Positions 8,498 to 17,978 of a DNA stretch of 64,000 nucleotides are shown piece by piece (positions within the stretch are counted from its first letter, which is position 1; each line of letters starts with the position of its first letter). Made by a program: the position numbers and the translations under genes. The notes under the pieces are model-generated. The model saw only the letters and a list, made by a program, of their open reading frames with translations. It did not search any database and was not told where the DNA came from. Source of the DNA: Perkinsela sp. pyNocScin1 (lineage: Eukaryota > Euglenozoa > Kinetoplastea > Prokinetoplastida > Perkinselidae); NCBI GenBank assembly GCA_964019655.1, contig CAXHTR010000005.1, positions 930,001 through 994,000 of the forward strand, given 5' to 3'.

Positions 8498-10477
8498 CTA
8501 ATCAGCTCTTCGGTTGAACTGAAGTAAGTCATTTGGTTCGGACTCTGGCTGTGATGGACCAGCCGTGCTGACTCTTTGCCTGACTTCTACCTTTTCTAGC
8601 CAAAAAAACTGTTTAGCGTTCGCAAAACCGTTCAATATCTCATGAACTCGCTCGTTTGCGCACATCATGTGCATGACTCGAATGGGCTTTTCGTTGTCCA
8701 TGCAGTTCACGAAGGCGAGTTCGCAGTCTTTGACAGTATCAAGCCGACTACCTGAAGGAAGGAATTCTCGAATTCCACTGATGCATCGCTCGACTTGGCC
8801 CTTTTCTGTCGGGCATCCGGGGTTGCACTTGTAGATCTTGACTTGGAGGCCCAGCTTGTTTCCCAGCTCATCGCACAAGCGCCAGGTACACACGTACTCG
8901 GTCCCGCGGTCTGTTGTGACAGACTCGACATTGACGTCGCGTAGATCCTTGACCATAGCATCCATGCAAGGCTGTGATTCGTTAGTACGCAAATAGGAGT
9001 ACTTCTTATAACGAATACTTCGCTCGATATTCACGAGCCATGAGCCAGTACCGCCTCCTCCAATCATTCGATCGGATTCATAATGACCTGTGGTAGATCG
9101 GTCATTGATGTGCGCAGGTCGATTTTCGATGCGCTCGTGTGGAGGGCACGTGACTCTTCCAGCTCGGCGTTGCTTTTCCTGCTTCTTTCCTCGATGCTTA
9201 AGAAGCATAAACAAGCATGAGCCCTTTTCGCGCTCCTTGTTGATCATGCGCTTGACTGTGCTTTCACAAGCGCCCTCCTCTTTGCCCCCTACTACGGTGA
9301 GGTAGTACGCTGTCCCACAGGTACCGAACCGAGCTAGCAGGTAGCAGTAGGCGCGCAAAACAATGATCGGTTTCTTGAAAATCCGGTCTCGACCAGAATT
9401 TGCACGCTTTACCTCGTTTGCCTTCTTGCTCTTCTTGTACATCACATCGGGGTCATACGCTACCTCCCCGAGATTATTCACGTCGCAGTGGTGTTCCCAG
9501 TCGTTGATGTACTCGTTCACCGTCGATTCTGCAGGCCGAGACTCTTCACCGATTCCATTTCGTTTGTCCCGGATACGATCACAAATGACTCGGCATGGGA
9601 TATGGTCGAGAGGTGGCTTCGACTTGAATCTGCTCAGATTGTGCTCATGACAATCGCGAATAACCTTGTGGTCTTCAAGAGTAAATTCGCGATGTTTCGC
9701 CGTGAGCCCACGAGGAGGTGGTGGCGTATCATTAAAAGATCCGCGAAAGCGGCCGGGAATATATTGACCTTCCGGGTACACGCGAAGTTCTTTCGTTATC
9801 TCTTCCTCTACCCTCACAATCTCCACCGGGTCATTCCTCGCGCAGACTTGCGCCAAAAAAACGAAAAGGCCCACACAAATCGCTAGTAATTTCCCGTTTG
9901 CGATTTTTCGGGCGGCTTTCGCTTGAGCGAGCTCCTCGGAAACCTGCTCACGCGTGAGAATCTCATCTTTGGCACCGGGGTACAGAACCTCAATATGAGC
10001 CATGTACCGTTCGAGGACAGCTGGTGGGGAGTGGTCAAAATCTCCCTTGGGACGCCACTCGTACTCCATGGCCTCTTGCTCGGGGATGCGGATTTCTTCG
10101 GTTTCCTCGTCTTTGCCGCGTTCACCATCGCTTTCGGCAGCTTTATCGCTTGGGTCGCGCTGTGCGAGTGGCAGTGCACTTGCCTCTGGCTCATCTTCCT
10201 CTCTCACAGGGCTTCGAAGAGGTGCGTGCCCGAACGAGTCTTGGCTTGCGTCGCAGAATTCAATGGACGACTTGCTTGCTGGCTGAGAATGCTCCTGGGA
10301 CGACTGTGCGTCCAGCGGATCTGCTGATGTAACGGAGTCATCAGGTGTTGCTGAAGAGGGTGGGGCATATACGGGATGGCCCTCACGTGTGCGCTGGAGA
10401 CGGTTTTCAGCTTTGCGCTTCGCCCGTTTCGGCGACAAGACTCTCACTTTGCAGCTGCGGCGCGGAATTTCACGCAT
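8498..10477 (-). CDS. IS30-family-type DDE transposase
   Basis: The product is 659 aa. Residues 1-150 are low-complexity and charged (S, E, P, D). Around 195-213 lies a hydrophobic stretch (GKLLAICVGLFVFLAQ), odd for a DNA-binding enzyme. Then come a basic, helix-rich region and IENRPAHINDRS (about 451-462), which precedes the catalytic core as I-x2-R-P does in IS30. The core acids are D469 (GHYESDRMIG), D523 (TTDRGTEY) and E563 (KGQVER), with spacings of 53 and 39 residues; bacterial IS30 enzymes have about 33 in the second gap. The strong match is to the IS30 pattern, not to hAT or Tc1. The frame is intact from ATG 10477, so the enzyme may be active. Confidence 0.8.
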   Translation of the reverse strand: MREIPRRSCKVRVLSPKRAKRKAENRLQRTREGHPVYAPPSSATPDDSVTSADPLDAQSSQEHSQPASKSSIEFCDASQDSFGHAPLRSPVREEDEPEASALPLAQRDPSDKAAESDGERGKDEETEEIRIPEQEAMEYEWRPKGDFDHSPPAVLERYMAHIEVLYPGAKDEILTREQVSEELAQAKAARKIANGKLLAICVGLFVFLAQVCARNDPVEIVRVEEEITKELRVYPEGQYIPGRFRGSFNDTPPPPRGLTAKHREFTLEDHKVIRDCHEHNLSRFKSKPPLDHIPCRVICDRIRDKRNGIGEESRPAESTVNEYINDWEHHCDVNNLGEVAYDPDVMYKKSKKANEVKRANSGRDRIFKKPIIVLRAYCYLLARFGTCGTAYYLTVVGGKEEGACESTVKRMINKEREKGSCLFMLLKHRGKKQEKQRRAGRVTCPPHERIENRPAHINDRSTTGHYESDRMIGGGGTGSWLVNIERSIRYKKYSYLRTNESQPCMDAMVKDLRDVNVESVTTDRGTEYVCTWRLCDELGNKLGLQVKIYKCNPGCPTEKGQVERCISGIREFLPSGSRLDTVKDCELAFVNCMDNEKPIRVMHMMCANERVHEILNGFANAKQFFWLEKVEVRQRVSTAGPSQPESEPNDLLQFNRRAD

Positions 10478-10683
10478 TTTGTACTAGCTAAAACTTCTAA
10501 TTGATAACAAATCATGAAGCTTCTATGCATCATAGAAAGTAGGTATAGGAGTATCTGTAATATGCATCTAACTTCGTGTGCAGAGAACTACTATTTTGGC
10601 TTATCGTATTCTCCCTAGATATCTTCTCTTTGCTTCCGCTATCTTCTCACCACGAATATGTGCTATCAAGGCGTTTTCCGTTA

Positions 10684-10875
10684 GCTCAGGTAGTTTGACC
10701 TAAGAAGTTCAGGTAGTTTGGGACATTCAGGTAGATTGACCCGATCTTAAGACGGTCAGGTAGTCTGACCTTGAAAGTTCAGGTAGATAGACCGCTCAGG
10801 TAGATTGACAAAAAATTGAAAGCTCAAGTAGTTTGACCTAAGAAGTTCAAGTTGTTTGTCTTAAAAGCTCAGGTT
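10684..10875 (+). repeat. TCAGGTAGTTTGACC iterated array (9 copies)
   Basis: Nine imperfect copies of [GA][CT]TCAGGTAGTTTGACC, spaced about 17-35 bp apart, lie upstream of the transposase start. Unlike the 20-bp arrays the spacing is irregular and there is no counterpart at the left end. Position suggests a promoter or operator role, or a second transposase site. Confidence 0.75.
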
Positions 10876-10895
10876 GCTGGAATGGGAGCAAAATG

Positions 10896-10913
10896 AGGTC
10901 AAACTACTTGAGC
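10896..10913 (-). repeat. Inverted copy of the TCAGGTAGTTTGACC unit
   Basis: AGGTCAAACTACTTGAGC is the exact 18-bp reverse complement of 10822-10839 in the neighbouring array, so the array ends in one inverted copy and could fold into a hairpin with about 56 bases between the arms. Confidence 0.8.
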
Positions 10914-10980
10914 GTTCGGGACTAGGGAGATTTGATGCTTCAAAATACACTTTCCAACTTTCTACAGAAATTTTTGGCTT

Positions 10981-11240
10981 AAAAAGGAGCCTTGGTATTT
11001 GAAAAAAAACTTTGACATTAAGAAAAGAACTTTGATATTAAAAAAAGGACTTTGATATTAAAAAAAGAACTTTGCTATTAAGAAAAGAACTTTGCTATTA
11101 AAAAAAGAACTTTGCTATTAAGAAAAGAACTTTGTCATTTAGAAAAGAACTTTGAGATTAAGAAAAGAACTTTGCCGGTAAGAAAAGAACTTTGCCATTA
11201 AGAAAAGAACTTTTACGTTAAGTTTTGGACTTTTGCCAGT
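10981..11240 (+). repeat. Right 20-bp tandem array (about 13 units)
   Basis: Units of TTAAGAAAAGAACTTTGCCA again stand in exact 20-bp register, the first and last being degenerate. The orientation matches the left array, so the two are direct, not inverted, relative to each other. Confidence 0.85.
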
Positions 11241-11252
11241 AAGTACACACCC

Positions 11253-12502
11253 GGAACAAACCATAATGGAAACAATGGGAACATTGATTTTTTTGATGAT
11301 TTAGATATTTGCAGTCCCGGATAGTTTTTCGCACGACTTGCCAAGCGACTAGACCAATTCAAGCACGCAATCACTAAATTTTAGTGATTTTAGGAAATTT
11401 TAGGAAACGAAGGGCATGAGGAGCCGCTATCTCATGCTAATGAAGCATTGTATACCAACCCTCAAAAAGGTTGTCCTCTTGCTTTGATTACATCTCAAAT
11501 GTAGTCAAGCATCGTTTTCTCCGTTTCATACTTTCACATTTGAGCTTCTATCGTTTTAAGCAGATATGCAATCTATTGGTACAGCACACAATGGAATATG
11601 CTTACTCTTGCGCAGTTTTTCTCTGGTTTTCATATTGTTAATTAATTTCCCTTCTAAATCGACGCTTGAAGTAAAGTTTTCATACGAGACTCTCGCCTAC
11701 GCTATTTCCAAGAAAATCAGCATTCGATTCCCCTGGGATTTCAATGCATGGTATTGAGTGTTCTGTGGCGCAGAAGTTCTTATCGGAGTAACTCAATAAA
11801 AAGCATGTGAAGTATCTTCAAACTTTATTTACAATTTACGAGGGAATTGTAAATTCATATGATAGAATTTAAACGAATAAAAGATCCGAAATTATTAGAA
11901 AACTAGGTTGCGTTCTAGCATAAGGCGGTTTTCATCTTTAAGAAAATACGAACTAAAAGTGATCGTATTTAGTGTTCTTGTATAGAGCACGTTTATATTT
12001 TTGAATTCTGTAAGGGTTATTACGACACAGAATTTGTATCAGAATGATATCAGTTCATTGTCTTTGTGCAAACTTTTTGAATTCAAGATAAAGGACAGTG
12101 ACGATACAAGGACGGATGTGGGATATCGATGTATTACTACAGCCTAAATGCTTGCGAATGAAGTGCAGACTGCTCGAAGTTTAGGCTTACAATAACACTT
12201 CCCTAATCTCAAATGTAGCTGTGATCGAATGTATGACGAAGACTCATTTAGTAGAAGGCAGAATTCATCTACCGAAATGCGCTTGCACTAGACTTCATCA
12301 TGCATATCAATCTCTTTGGCAGGGGATGATCTCGATGTCCAAAATAAATCTGGAATACTGCTATTACTTAAATGTACTCGAGCTATCAAGAAGTGGTTAA
12401 ATACTTTTCCTTTGCAGCTCCTCGTTAACCCTAGGTAAGTCCTTTAGATCTCTGTCTTTATATTTACAGCGTTCGATCTCCTCTCTTATCGTATGATCTA
12501 GA
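11253..12502. other. Gene-free interval
   Basis: AT-rich sequence with no family motifs. A 63-codon plus-strand frame at 11566-11757 starts with ATG and has a hydrophobic stretch (LLRSFSLVFILLINF) but no other support. The last 150 bp presumably hold the promoter of the gene at 12503. Confidence 0.4.
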
Positions 12503-13408
12503 ATGGCGTCTAATACAGAGCTTATCCGGGAAATAGTGGATCGAAAGCATGATGTCTTCAAGCCTGGCAAAGATGGGTTCCTTTTTATCGGTCGAGAAGA
12601 GCTCGGTACCCGCTACTTCACACTTCGATGTATGATGATGCTCGACTGCTTCATCAAAGAATACCAAAGGTTGTTAGAAAGCAAAACTCGCGAGCCAATG
12701 AAGCAGAGACCGGAAGCTAAGTTTGGTATGGTTTTGCAGGAGGTGAAGCGAGGTGTCGAAGTCGCACGATTTAAGGATAGGGACGATTCGCTTCTACGAT
12801 ACAATGGGTACTACGCATGCGAGTCAAGTGTTCCGGGTTACCTACCGTTTTACGACAATGATGACCCGTGCATGGCGTCACCTGCACATTTACTCAATTT
12901 TTTCTTTCGAAGAATGTACGGAGCTGTAGAAGAGATTCTTCATCTTCAAAATGCAGCGCAGGCATTTCATCGGATAATTCCGTTTGAGAATACGTGTGAG
13001 GCTAAGCTACAAATGATCGATCGAGCTTTTGATACAGTGCTCGCCGATTTGCGCGAGAGCAAAACTTTCCGTGACTCAGATCACCCGATAGCCTGTGGTA
13101 TGAAAGTCGAAATTCTCAACAACGCATCGCTCCAGCGTTCGAAAGACGTCATCAAAGACGTGATGATGGCTAAGCTTCTTCCATCGGATTTCAAGTATGT
13201 GCCTGCTTTGTCAGCTGAAACTCTACCGCCATACGAGATAACGTCTTTGCTGTTTCATGTCACTGTCCTCGGTGAGAATGCTTTTCTCGGGTATTTACTT
13301 GACCCACAAAAGACCGAGTACAACCGCTTTCATTTCACCCTCGACAGCATCAGGGATTATTATGACGACATGTTTGAGGAAGATTGCGAAGAAGAGGGAT
13401 TCGAGTGA
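12503..13408 (+). CDS. Hypothetical protein, not LRR
   Basis: A 301-aa product that I do not recognise. It has no leader, no membrane segment and no repeats. It looks like a soluble, mostly helical cytosolic protein with a strongly acidic C-terminus (DDMFEEDCEEEGFE). Motif-like pieces such as GYLPFYDNDDP and CMASPAHLLNFFFRRMYG have no family I can name. It lies between the transposon and the first plus-strand LRR gene and is the only clear single-copy, non-mobile gene in the window. The frame from ATG 12503 is intact. It ends only 80 bp before the class A start at 13488. Confidence 0.6.
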   Translation: MASNTELIREIVDRKHDVFKPGKDGFLFIGREELGTRYFTLRCMMMLDCFIKEYQRLLESKTREPMKQRPEAKFGMVLQEVKRGVEVARFKDRDDSLLRYNGYYACESSVPGYLPFYDNDDPCMASPAHLLNFFFRRMYGAVEEILHLQNAAQAFHRIIPFENTCEAKLQMIDRAFDTVLADLRESKTFRDSDHPIACGMKVEILNNASLQRSKDVIKDVMMAKLLPSDFKYVPALSAETLPPYEITSLLFHVTVLGENAFLGYLLDPQKTEYNRFHFTLDSIRDYYDDMFEEDCEEEGFE

Positions 13409-13487
13409 CTTATCTCTCGTATTTTTATCAAGGCACTATGTACCTTCATTCCAACAGTCTTTTCTTCGAAATTCTATTTTATATACA

Positions 13488-14511
13488 ATGATCTCCATCC
13501 CAATTCTCTCCATTGACCAGAGCATCGGCCGCGTTGACAAGCATGCGCTCTCCACACAAAGCTGCATGGAGCTCCTCGTCGCAGGAATCAACCCAGATCT
13601 CTTCCGAGAACCCGATGGGAGAAATCACGGAGTGGCCTGGCCTCTACGCCAAAAATTATGGAGATGTCACCCACATTGTGTGGTCAAGCGTCTGGCCAGA
13701 GACCCAAGGGTCCACCATCGATCTGCAGTGGCTTCCAGCCTCGATTCACCACGTCGACATACCTGGCAACAATCTGCATGGCGAAGTTCCAGCGCATTTG
13801 CTTCCGCAGAGACTCGTCCGCTTCACAGCGAAGCGAAATCGCCTTGCAGGGTCGTTGAACTGCGCGGCGCTCCCGCAAAGTATCCGTATTTTCGATGTTT
13901 CGCACAATTCTCTGTCGGGCAGCATCGATCTGTCAAAATTGCCGGTGAGCCTGGAGCAGTGCACTGTTGGGGTGAACGACTTTTACGCATCAGTGGATTG
14001 CAGTCGCCTACCTCCTCGATTATTCAAATTTGACACGACGAAAATTCGACTGGAGTGCGCACTGAACATCGAAAGGGCACCGACCGGTCTGCAGCGCCTC
14101 ATTATGGGCCAGTGTGCACTTATCGGTCCGATCGCGCTCGATACGCTTCCCAGAGAGATGCAGCATGTTACTCTCGACACAAACTTTCTGAGTGGCTACG
14201 CTGACCTGAAGAGCCTACCGGCTTCACTCCTGACGCTACGGCTCAGCGACAACAAGCTCACAGGAAGTATTGACTTAACGCGTTTGCCTGATGGGATGTA
14301 TATTCTTGACCTCTCGAGAAATTTTTTCGGGGGCAACATTGATCTCTTTTTGCTACCTGGGGGCCTTGATCACCTCAATGTGCAGAATAATCGGCTGTGC
14401 GGCATGCTTTATCTTGGTGACTGGAGACACAGATCAGATGACTTTCTCTATGATGGCAACGACTTTGTCGTTTCAAAGTATGCGAGTGACTCAATGTGCT
14501 GTGTCTCTTGA
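13488..14511 (+). pseudogene. Class A LRR gene with one frameshift
   Basis: The start MISIPILSIDQSIGR and STQSCMELLVAGI are in one frame to about 13617. The homologous sequence then continues in the next frame (EITEWPGLYAKNYGD, then about nine LRRs such as FDVSHNSLSG and LRLSDNKLTG) to TGA at 14511. Removing one base near 13617 (cccgatgggagaaatc) would restore the frame, so this is a recent frameshift or a sequencing error. The closing V-V-D-E-x-G is absent. All but the first 45 residues of the coding frame is otherwise clean. Confidence 0.75.
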
Positions 14512-14607
14512 AATGCTCTAGTGGTCTGTAAACTTTCTATTTAATCCTCTTCATACTCACGATAGCCCTTGGACTCAATTCTTCTATCTTTGCCCTTATT
14601 CAAAAAT

Positions 14608-15275
14608 ATGTCACAAAGCTCCCTCATCTTCGATGCACTCTGCATGGCAAATTTCATCGATGTCGATAAAACTGAAGAAGCCACTCGAAACCACTACTGC
14701 AGTGTCAAAGACGTCACGTGCGCCAGCGGGGAAATTCGAGATCTCAATTGGTGCGCTGAGGAACGCATTCATATAAAGAACATCGACTGGATGCCGCAGA
14801 ATCTTCGCTCTGTGACAATCGTTGCCATGCCGATTGCAAGCCCTCTCAAAACGCGCCTTCTCCCAAAGAAGATCCGCTTTATCACTCTGGACAGCGGTGA
14901 GCTCGACGGGACGCTGGACATGCACACCCTGCCGGCCGGCTCTTCGATCTGGCGCTGCCACGGAATTACCTGAAAGGGACAATTTCGCTTCTGCATCTCC
15001 CGCCAGCGATCCGGCGCATCGACCTGCAAAATAATCATCGGCTGAAGAAAGTTGTTTCAGACGGACTGTCCCTTCCGGATTCGCTCGTGGCTGTGTACAT
15101 CCACCTTTCAAAAGGTGCGCTTCCAGTCGTCACACTCGATGGATCAGGGGGAGACAAGCGATTTTATACGGAACACATGATAATGGAGACAGACGAGACG
15201 TATGTTGACTACGTCTTTGAAAAAAATGTGCTTTACGCTTGTGAAAACCATAATTGGGAGCATGCTCCACCCTAG
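14608..15275 (+). pseudogene. Class B LRR gene with one frameshift
   Basis: ATG 14608 opens MSQSSLIFDALCMANF, then C-S-V-K-D-V-T-C (a cap without the W), IDWMPQNLRSV, LPKKIRFITL and GTLDMHTLPAG. At about 14942 the family sequence moves to the next frame (LPRNYLKGTISLLHLPPAI, then RIDLQNN) and ends at 15275 with G-G-D-K-R-F, a variant of the class B ending. A single missing base at gccggctcttc explains the break. It follows directly on another frameshifted gene at 13488. Confidence 0.7.
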
Positions 15276-15352
15276 CTGCGTCAGTGGAATAATATTCGCT
15301 ATTTAAAGTGGATTAAGACGTATTTTATGCTTATAGTAAAAGAGTTACATTA

Positions 15353-16342
15353 ATGCAAGCATCATCGCTCTTTCTACTCCCACAGCGCTCCATGGGCCCA
15401 CTCGATCTTCGTGACCTCTCAGAACAAGCGCTCATGGAATCATTCATCGACGGACTCACGGACCATTGCAAGCGCCAATTCAAGTTTCATGATGGGACTT
15501 ACAGAGACGTCTGTAAGTGGGACGGCGTATCTTGCAACGGCCGTCGACAAGTCATCAGTATTACGTTGTTAGCAACTGATGAGCCGAAGCTCTCTTCTCA
15601 GGGAGCGGTGTCCTTGGCGAGTCTCCCGCAGTACCTTGAATGCATATACGTTGAACACGTTCAGAGCCATGATAAATCAGAGCTCCATTGTGTCGCTATT
15701 GATACAGCTGCACTTCCACGCAGTCTACAGAGCTTTGAATTCGAAAATGTGCTGCTCAATAGCTCTTTCGACCTCCGCCGTCTACCACCAAAGATGAGTT
15801 TCTTGAAGGCGAGCTCCTGTGCAGTCCCTGGTAGCTGCTGTTTAACATCTCTGCCGAGAGCACTGCGAGGACTCTGGCTGGATCGCAATCGCCTTCATGG
15901 TAGCATATGCCTCGATCGTCTCCCCCCGTTGATCATGCAAATTGGCCTTGCCTATAATAATCTTTCAGGGACACTGAATCTCACAAGATTACCGTACGGG
16001 CTTTTAACTCTGCGTCTCGGTAGCAATCAATTTTCCGGGGAAGTCGATACAAGCTTTCTCCCAGCAAACATAAGCGAGCTATATTTGGACCATAATGCAC
16101 TGCACGGGACATTCAGGATCACAAGGACACCGAAGAAGCTCAAATGGCTCACCATCGCGGGGAACGATTTGAGCCTGCCCATTGTTATCTCAAGGCAAGC
16201 CTTTCCACTCGTTGTCAGCGAATTTATTGATTATGGCTGTGCTGTTGATGAGCATGGTGTTCCGTATACTGAAGCCGAAATGGATTTGAATGATAAACTG
16301 CAAGCCGATCGCATAAGAAGCGAACAATCGCAGCAGAATTGA
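15353..16342 (+). CDS. Class A LRR protein, MQASSL subgroup
   Basis: The 329-aa product starts MQASSLFLLPQRSMGPLDL, then SEQALMESFIDGL and the cap C-K-W-D-G-V-S-C-N-G-R-R. About eight LRRs include a cysteine-rich one (SSCAVPGSCCLT), and it ends A-V-D-E-H-G-V-P-Y followed by a charged tail. G-P replaces G-R in the start motif. It is a tandem duplicate of the gene at 16732, with a third copy on the other strand at 29129. The doubled cysteine in repeat 3 is shared with 16732, suggesting a subgroup-specific disulfide. Confidence 0.85.
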   Translation: MQASSLFLLPQRSMGPLDLRDLSEQALMESFIDGLTDHCKRQFKFHDGTYRDVCKWDGVSCNGRRQVISITLLATDEPKLSSQGAVSLASLPQYLECIYVEHVQSHDKSELHCVAIDTAALPRSLQSFEFENVLLNSSFDLRRLPPKMSFLKASSCAVPGSCCLTSLPRALRGLWLDRNRLHGSICLDRLPPLIMQIGLAYNNLSGTLNLTRLPYGLLTLRLGSNQFSGEVDTSFLPANISELYLDHNALHGTFRITRTPKKLKWLTIAGNDLSLPIVISRQAFPLVVSEFIDYGCAVDEHGVPYTEAEMDLNDKLQADRIRSEQSQQN

Positions 16343-16731
16343 CTCACTTGCGATGAGGACGACGAAAAAGTTCGTCAAATCCAAATTTCTGCTCAAGTGC
16401 ACTCTTCAATATTCTTTGATCGCTCTGATTCAGGGTTAGGTATGGTACCTATCATCATGTAATCCTTGATGAGAACACTTATTAAGCGCCGCTGTCATGC
16501 AAAAGAAGCCCATTGACACCATTTTGAATCCAAAGATTCAATGCCTAGGCAGTTACTCATCGTACAACATATGGACTTCGTCGTGAGATCAAATACATTG
16601 ATTGTACTCAATCATTGTGCGTATACAGTACAATACAATACAATACAACAATACAAATGAATGGTTCATGCATTGATTTTCAGTGATATTCATGCGTCTC
16701 AGCTCACCCCATTTTTATCAATTAATATTCA
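16343..16731. other. Gene-free interval
   Basis: Intergenic sequence between the two tandem duplicates. It contains an (ACAAT)n tract at 16629-16657. The last 60 bases are pyrimidine-rich and end ttcaATG. Confidence 0.4.
16629..16657 (+). repeat. (ACAAT)n simple repeat
   Basis: Short pentanucleotide tract, tacaatacaatacaatac and variants. Confidence 0.7.
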
Positions 16732-17730
16732 ATGCAAGCATCATCACTGCTCCTTCTTCCAGAGCGTTCCATGGGCCCAGTCAATCTGACTGACCTCTCC
16801 GATCAAGCGATCATGGAGACCCTTGTCGAAGATCTCACCGATCAGTGCAAGCGCCACTTCAAGTGTCGAAAAGGAATGTACAAGGAGCCCTGTAAGTGGT
16901 ACGGCATACGGTGCAATGCCCGCAGACAAGTCACCGATATTACGTGGGAATCGACAGAGAATGAGCCGCTCTTTTTCATGGGTGCTATCTCTTTCTCCAA
17001 CTTACCGCCACACCTTCGAAGCATCCACGTCGGGACCGATAATCCTGACGATGAATTTTTTGAGCTCGAACTTCTATCAAACGACACAGCTGCACTTCCG
17101 CACACCCTCGAAGCCCTCGAATTTGAAAACGTTGAGACTTCAGGGCTGATCGACCTTCGTCGTCTGCCGCCAAGCATGAACGTTTTTGGCATGAAGTCCT
17201 GTGGTGTGGTCGGTGCCTGCTGCCTCACAGCACTCCCTCGTGCACTGACATGGCTCCTCATGTCGAGTAATTACCTTGAAGGGAGCATTTCGCTTGACTA
17301 TCTGCCACCGCTTCTCACCCATCTCGATCTTTCGACAAACAATCTCTCAGGGACGCTCAATCTGAAAAGGCTTCCGCGCACGCTTGCTGGGCTTATTCTG
17401 TATGAAAACTTTTTCTTCGGGGAAATCGATGTGCGCTATCTGCCACAAGACATGGCTGTCCTCGATATCGCCAATAATGAGCTCAGTGGAGAGTTCAAGC
17501 TGACAAATCCACCCAAAAAGCTCATGTATGTCATTATAGTAGAGAATTCATTCAAGCCAGTTGTCGTCTCAAAGCAAGCGCTTCCTTTCCTGAAGGCTGA
17601 CTTTGCCTGCGTTGGTGATATTGTCAGACCAAACGGCGTTCCGTACACCGCAGCGGAAATCGAAAGAAATAAAAAGAAACAGGATGATGAATTGGAGAGG
17701 GAAGAGCGCGAAAATGCCAATGAAGTTTGA
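16732..17730 (+). CDS. Class A LRR protein, MQASSL subgroup
   Basis: The 332-aa product has MQASSLLLLPERSMGPVNL, SDQAIMETLVEDL and the cap C-K-W-Y-G-I-R-C-N-A-R-R. Its eight or so LRRs line up one to one with those of 15353, including KSCGVVGACCLT. The end reads I-V-R-P-N-G-V-P-Y, so the acidic D-E of the closing motif is lost although flanking residues are kept, followed by a highly charged tail (about 20 residues, K and E rich). Divergence from 15353 is spread evenly, indicating an older duplication under some constraint. Confidence 0.85.
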   Translation: MQASSLLLLPERSMGPVNLTDLSDQAIMETLVEDLTDQCKRHFKCRKGMYKEPCKWYGIRCNARRQVTDITWESTENEPLFFMGAISFSNLPPHLRSIHVGTDNPDDEFFELELLSNDTAALPHTLEALEFENVETSGLIDLRRLPPSMNVFGMKSCGVVGACCLTALPRALTWLLMSSNYLEGSISLDYLPPLLTHLDLSTNNLSGTLNLKRLPRTLAGLILYENFFFGEIDVRYLPQDMAVLDIANNELSGEFKLTNPPKKLMYVIIVENSFKPVVVSKQALPFLKADFACVGDIVRPNGVPYTAAEIERNKKKQDDELEREERENANEV

Positions 17731-17978
17731 TGCGATGGCGTACATAAGACCATTTGCTCGATGAATTCGAGTCATGAACAATAGGTCCTATGATCTGTAG
17801 CTTAATAACCCATGTCAATGCACACAATTATCCCAAATCAGACGCAATGCAGGAATTTCATTCAAAATTCGCATAGACTCGTATTCTCAGCTGAATACTT
17901 TCATAATTTTTGCTTTTTCATTCATCCGCTCCGTCATCAGATCCCTTGAGCACTTTGTAATTGATTTCAAAAAATTCT

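Larger units (their letters stand above)
8067..11252 (-). mobile_element. IS30-type DDE transposon with 20-bp iterated end arrays
   Basis: A single large transposase gene (8498-10477, minus) lies between two arrays of the same 20-bp unit, both in the same plus-strand orientation. Outside the arrays, 8067-8087 and the reverse complement of 11231-11252 match at about 16 of 22 positions (GGGT, ACTTASTGG, AAAA), a plausible imperfect terminal inverted repeat. I found no convincing target duplication, so the ends are provisional. A second repeat array (10684-10875) lies on the transposase 5' side. Confidence 0.6.

Noticed and set aside
8067-11252. Flanking arrays considered as long terminal repeats
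   Set aside because: They are short-unit tandem arrays, not one long duplicated sequence, and the enzyme is an IS30-type DDE transposase with no reverse transcriptase nearby.
11566-11757. 63-codon plus-strand frame with ATG and a hydrophobic run
   Set aside because: No homology, no family motif and no context support; chance open frame in AT-rich DNA is as likely.
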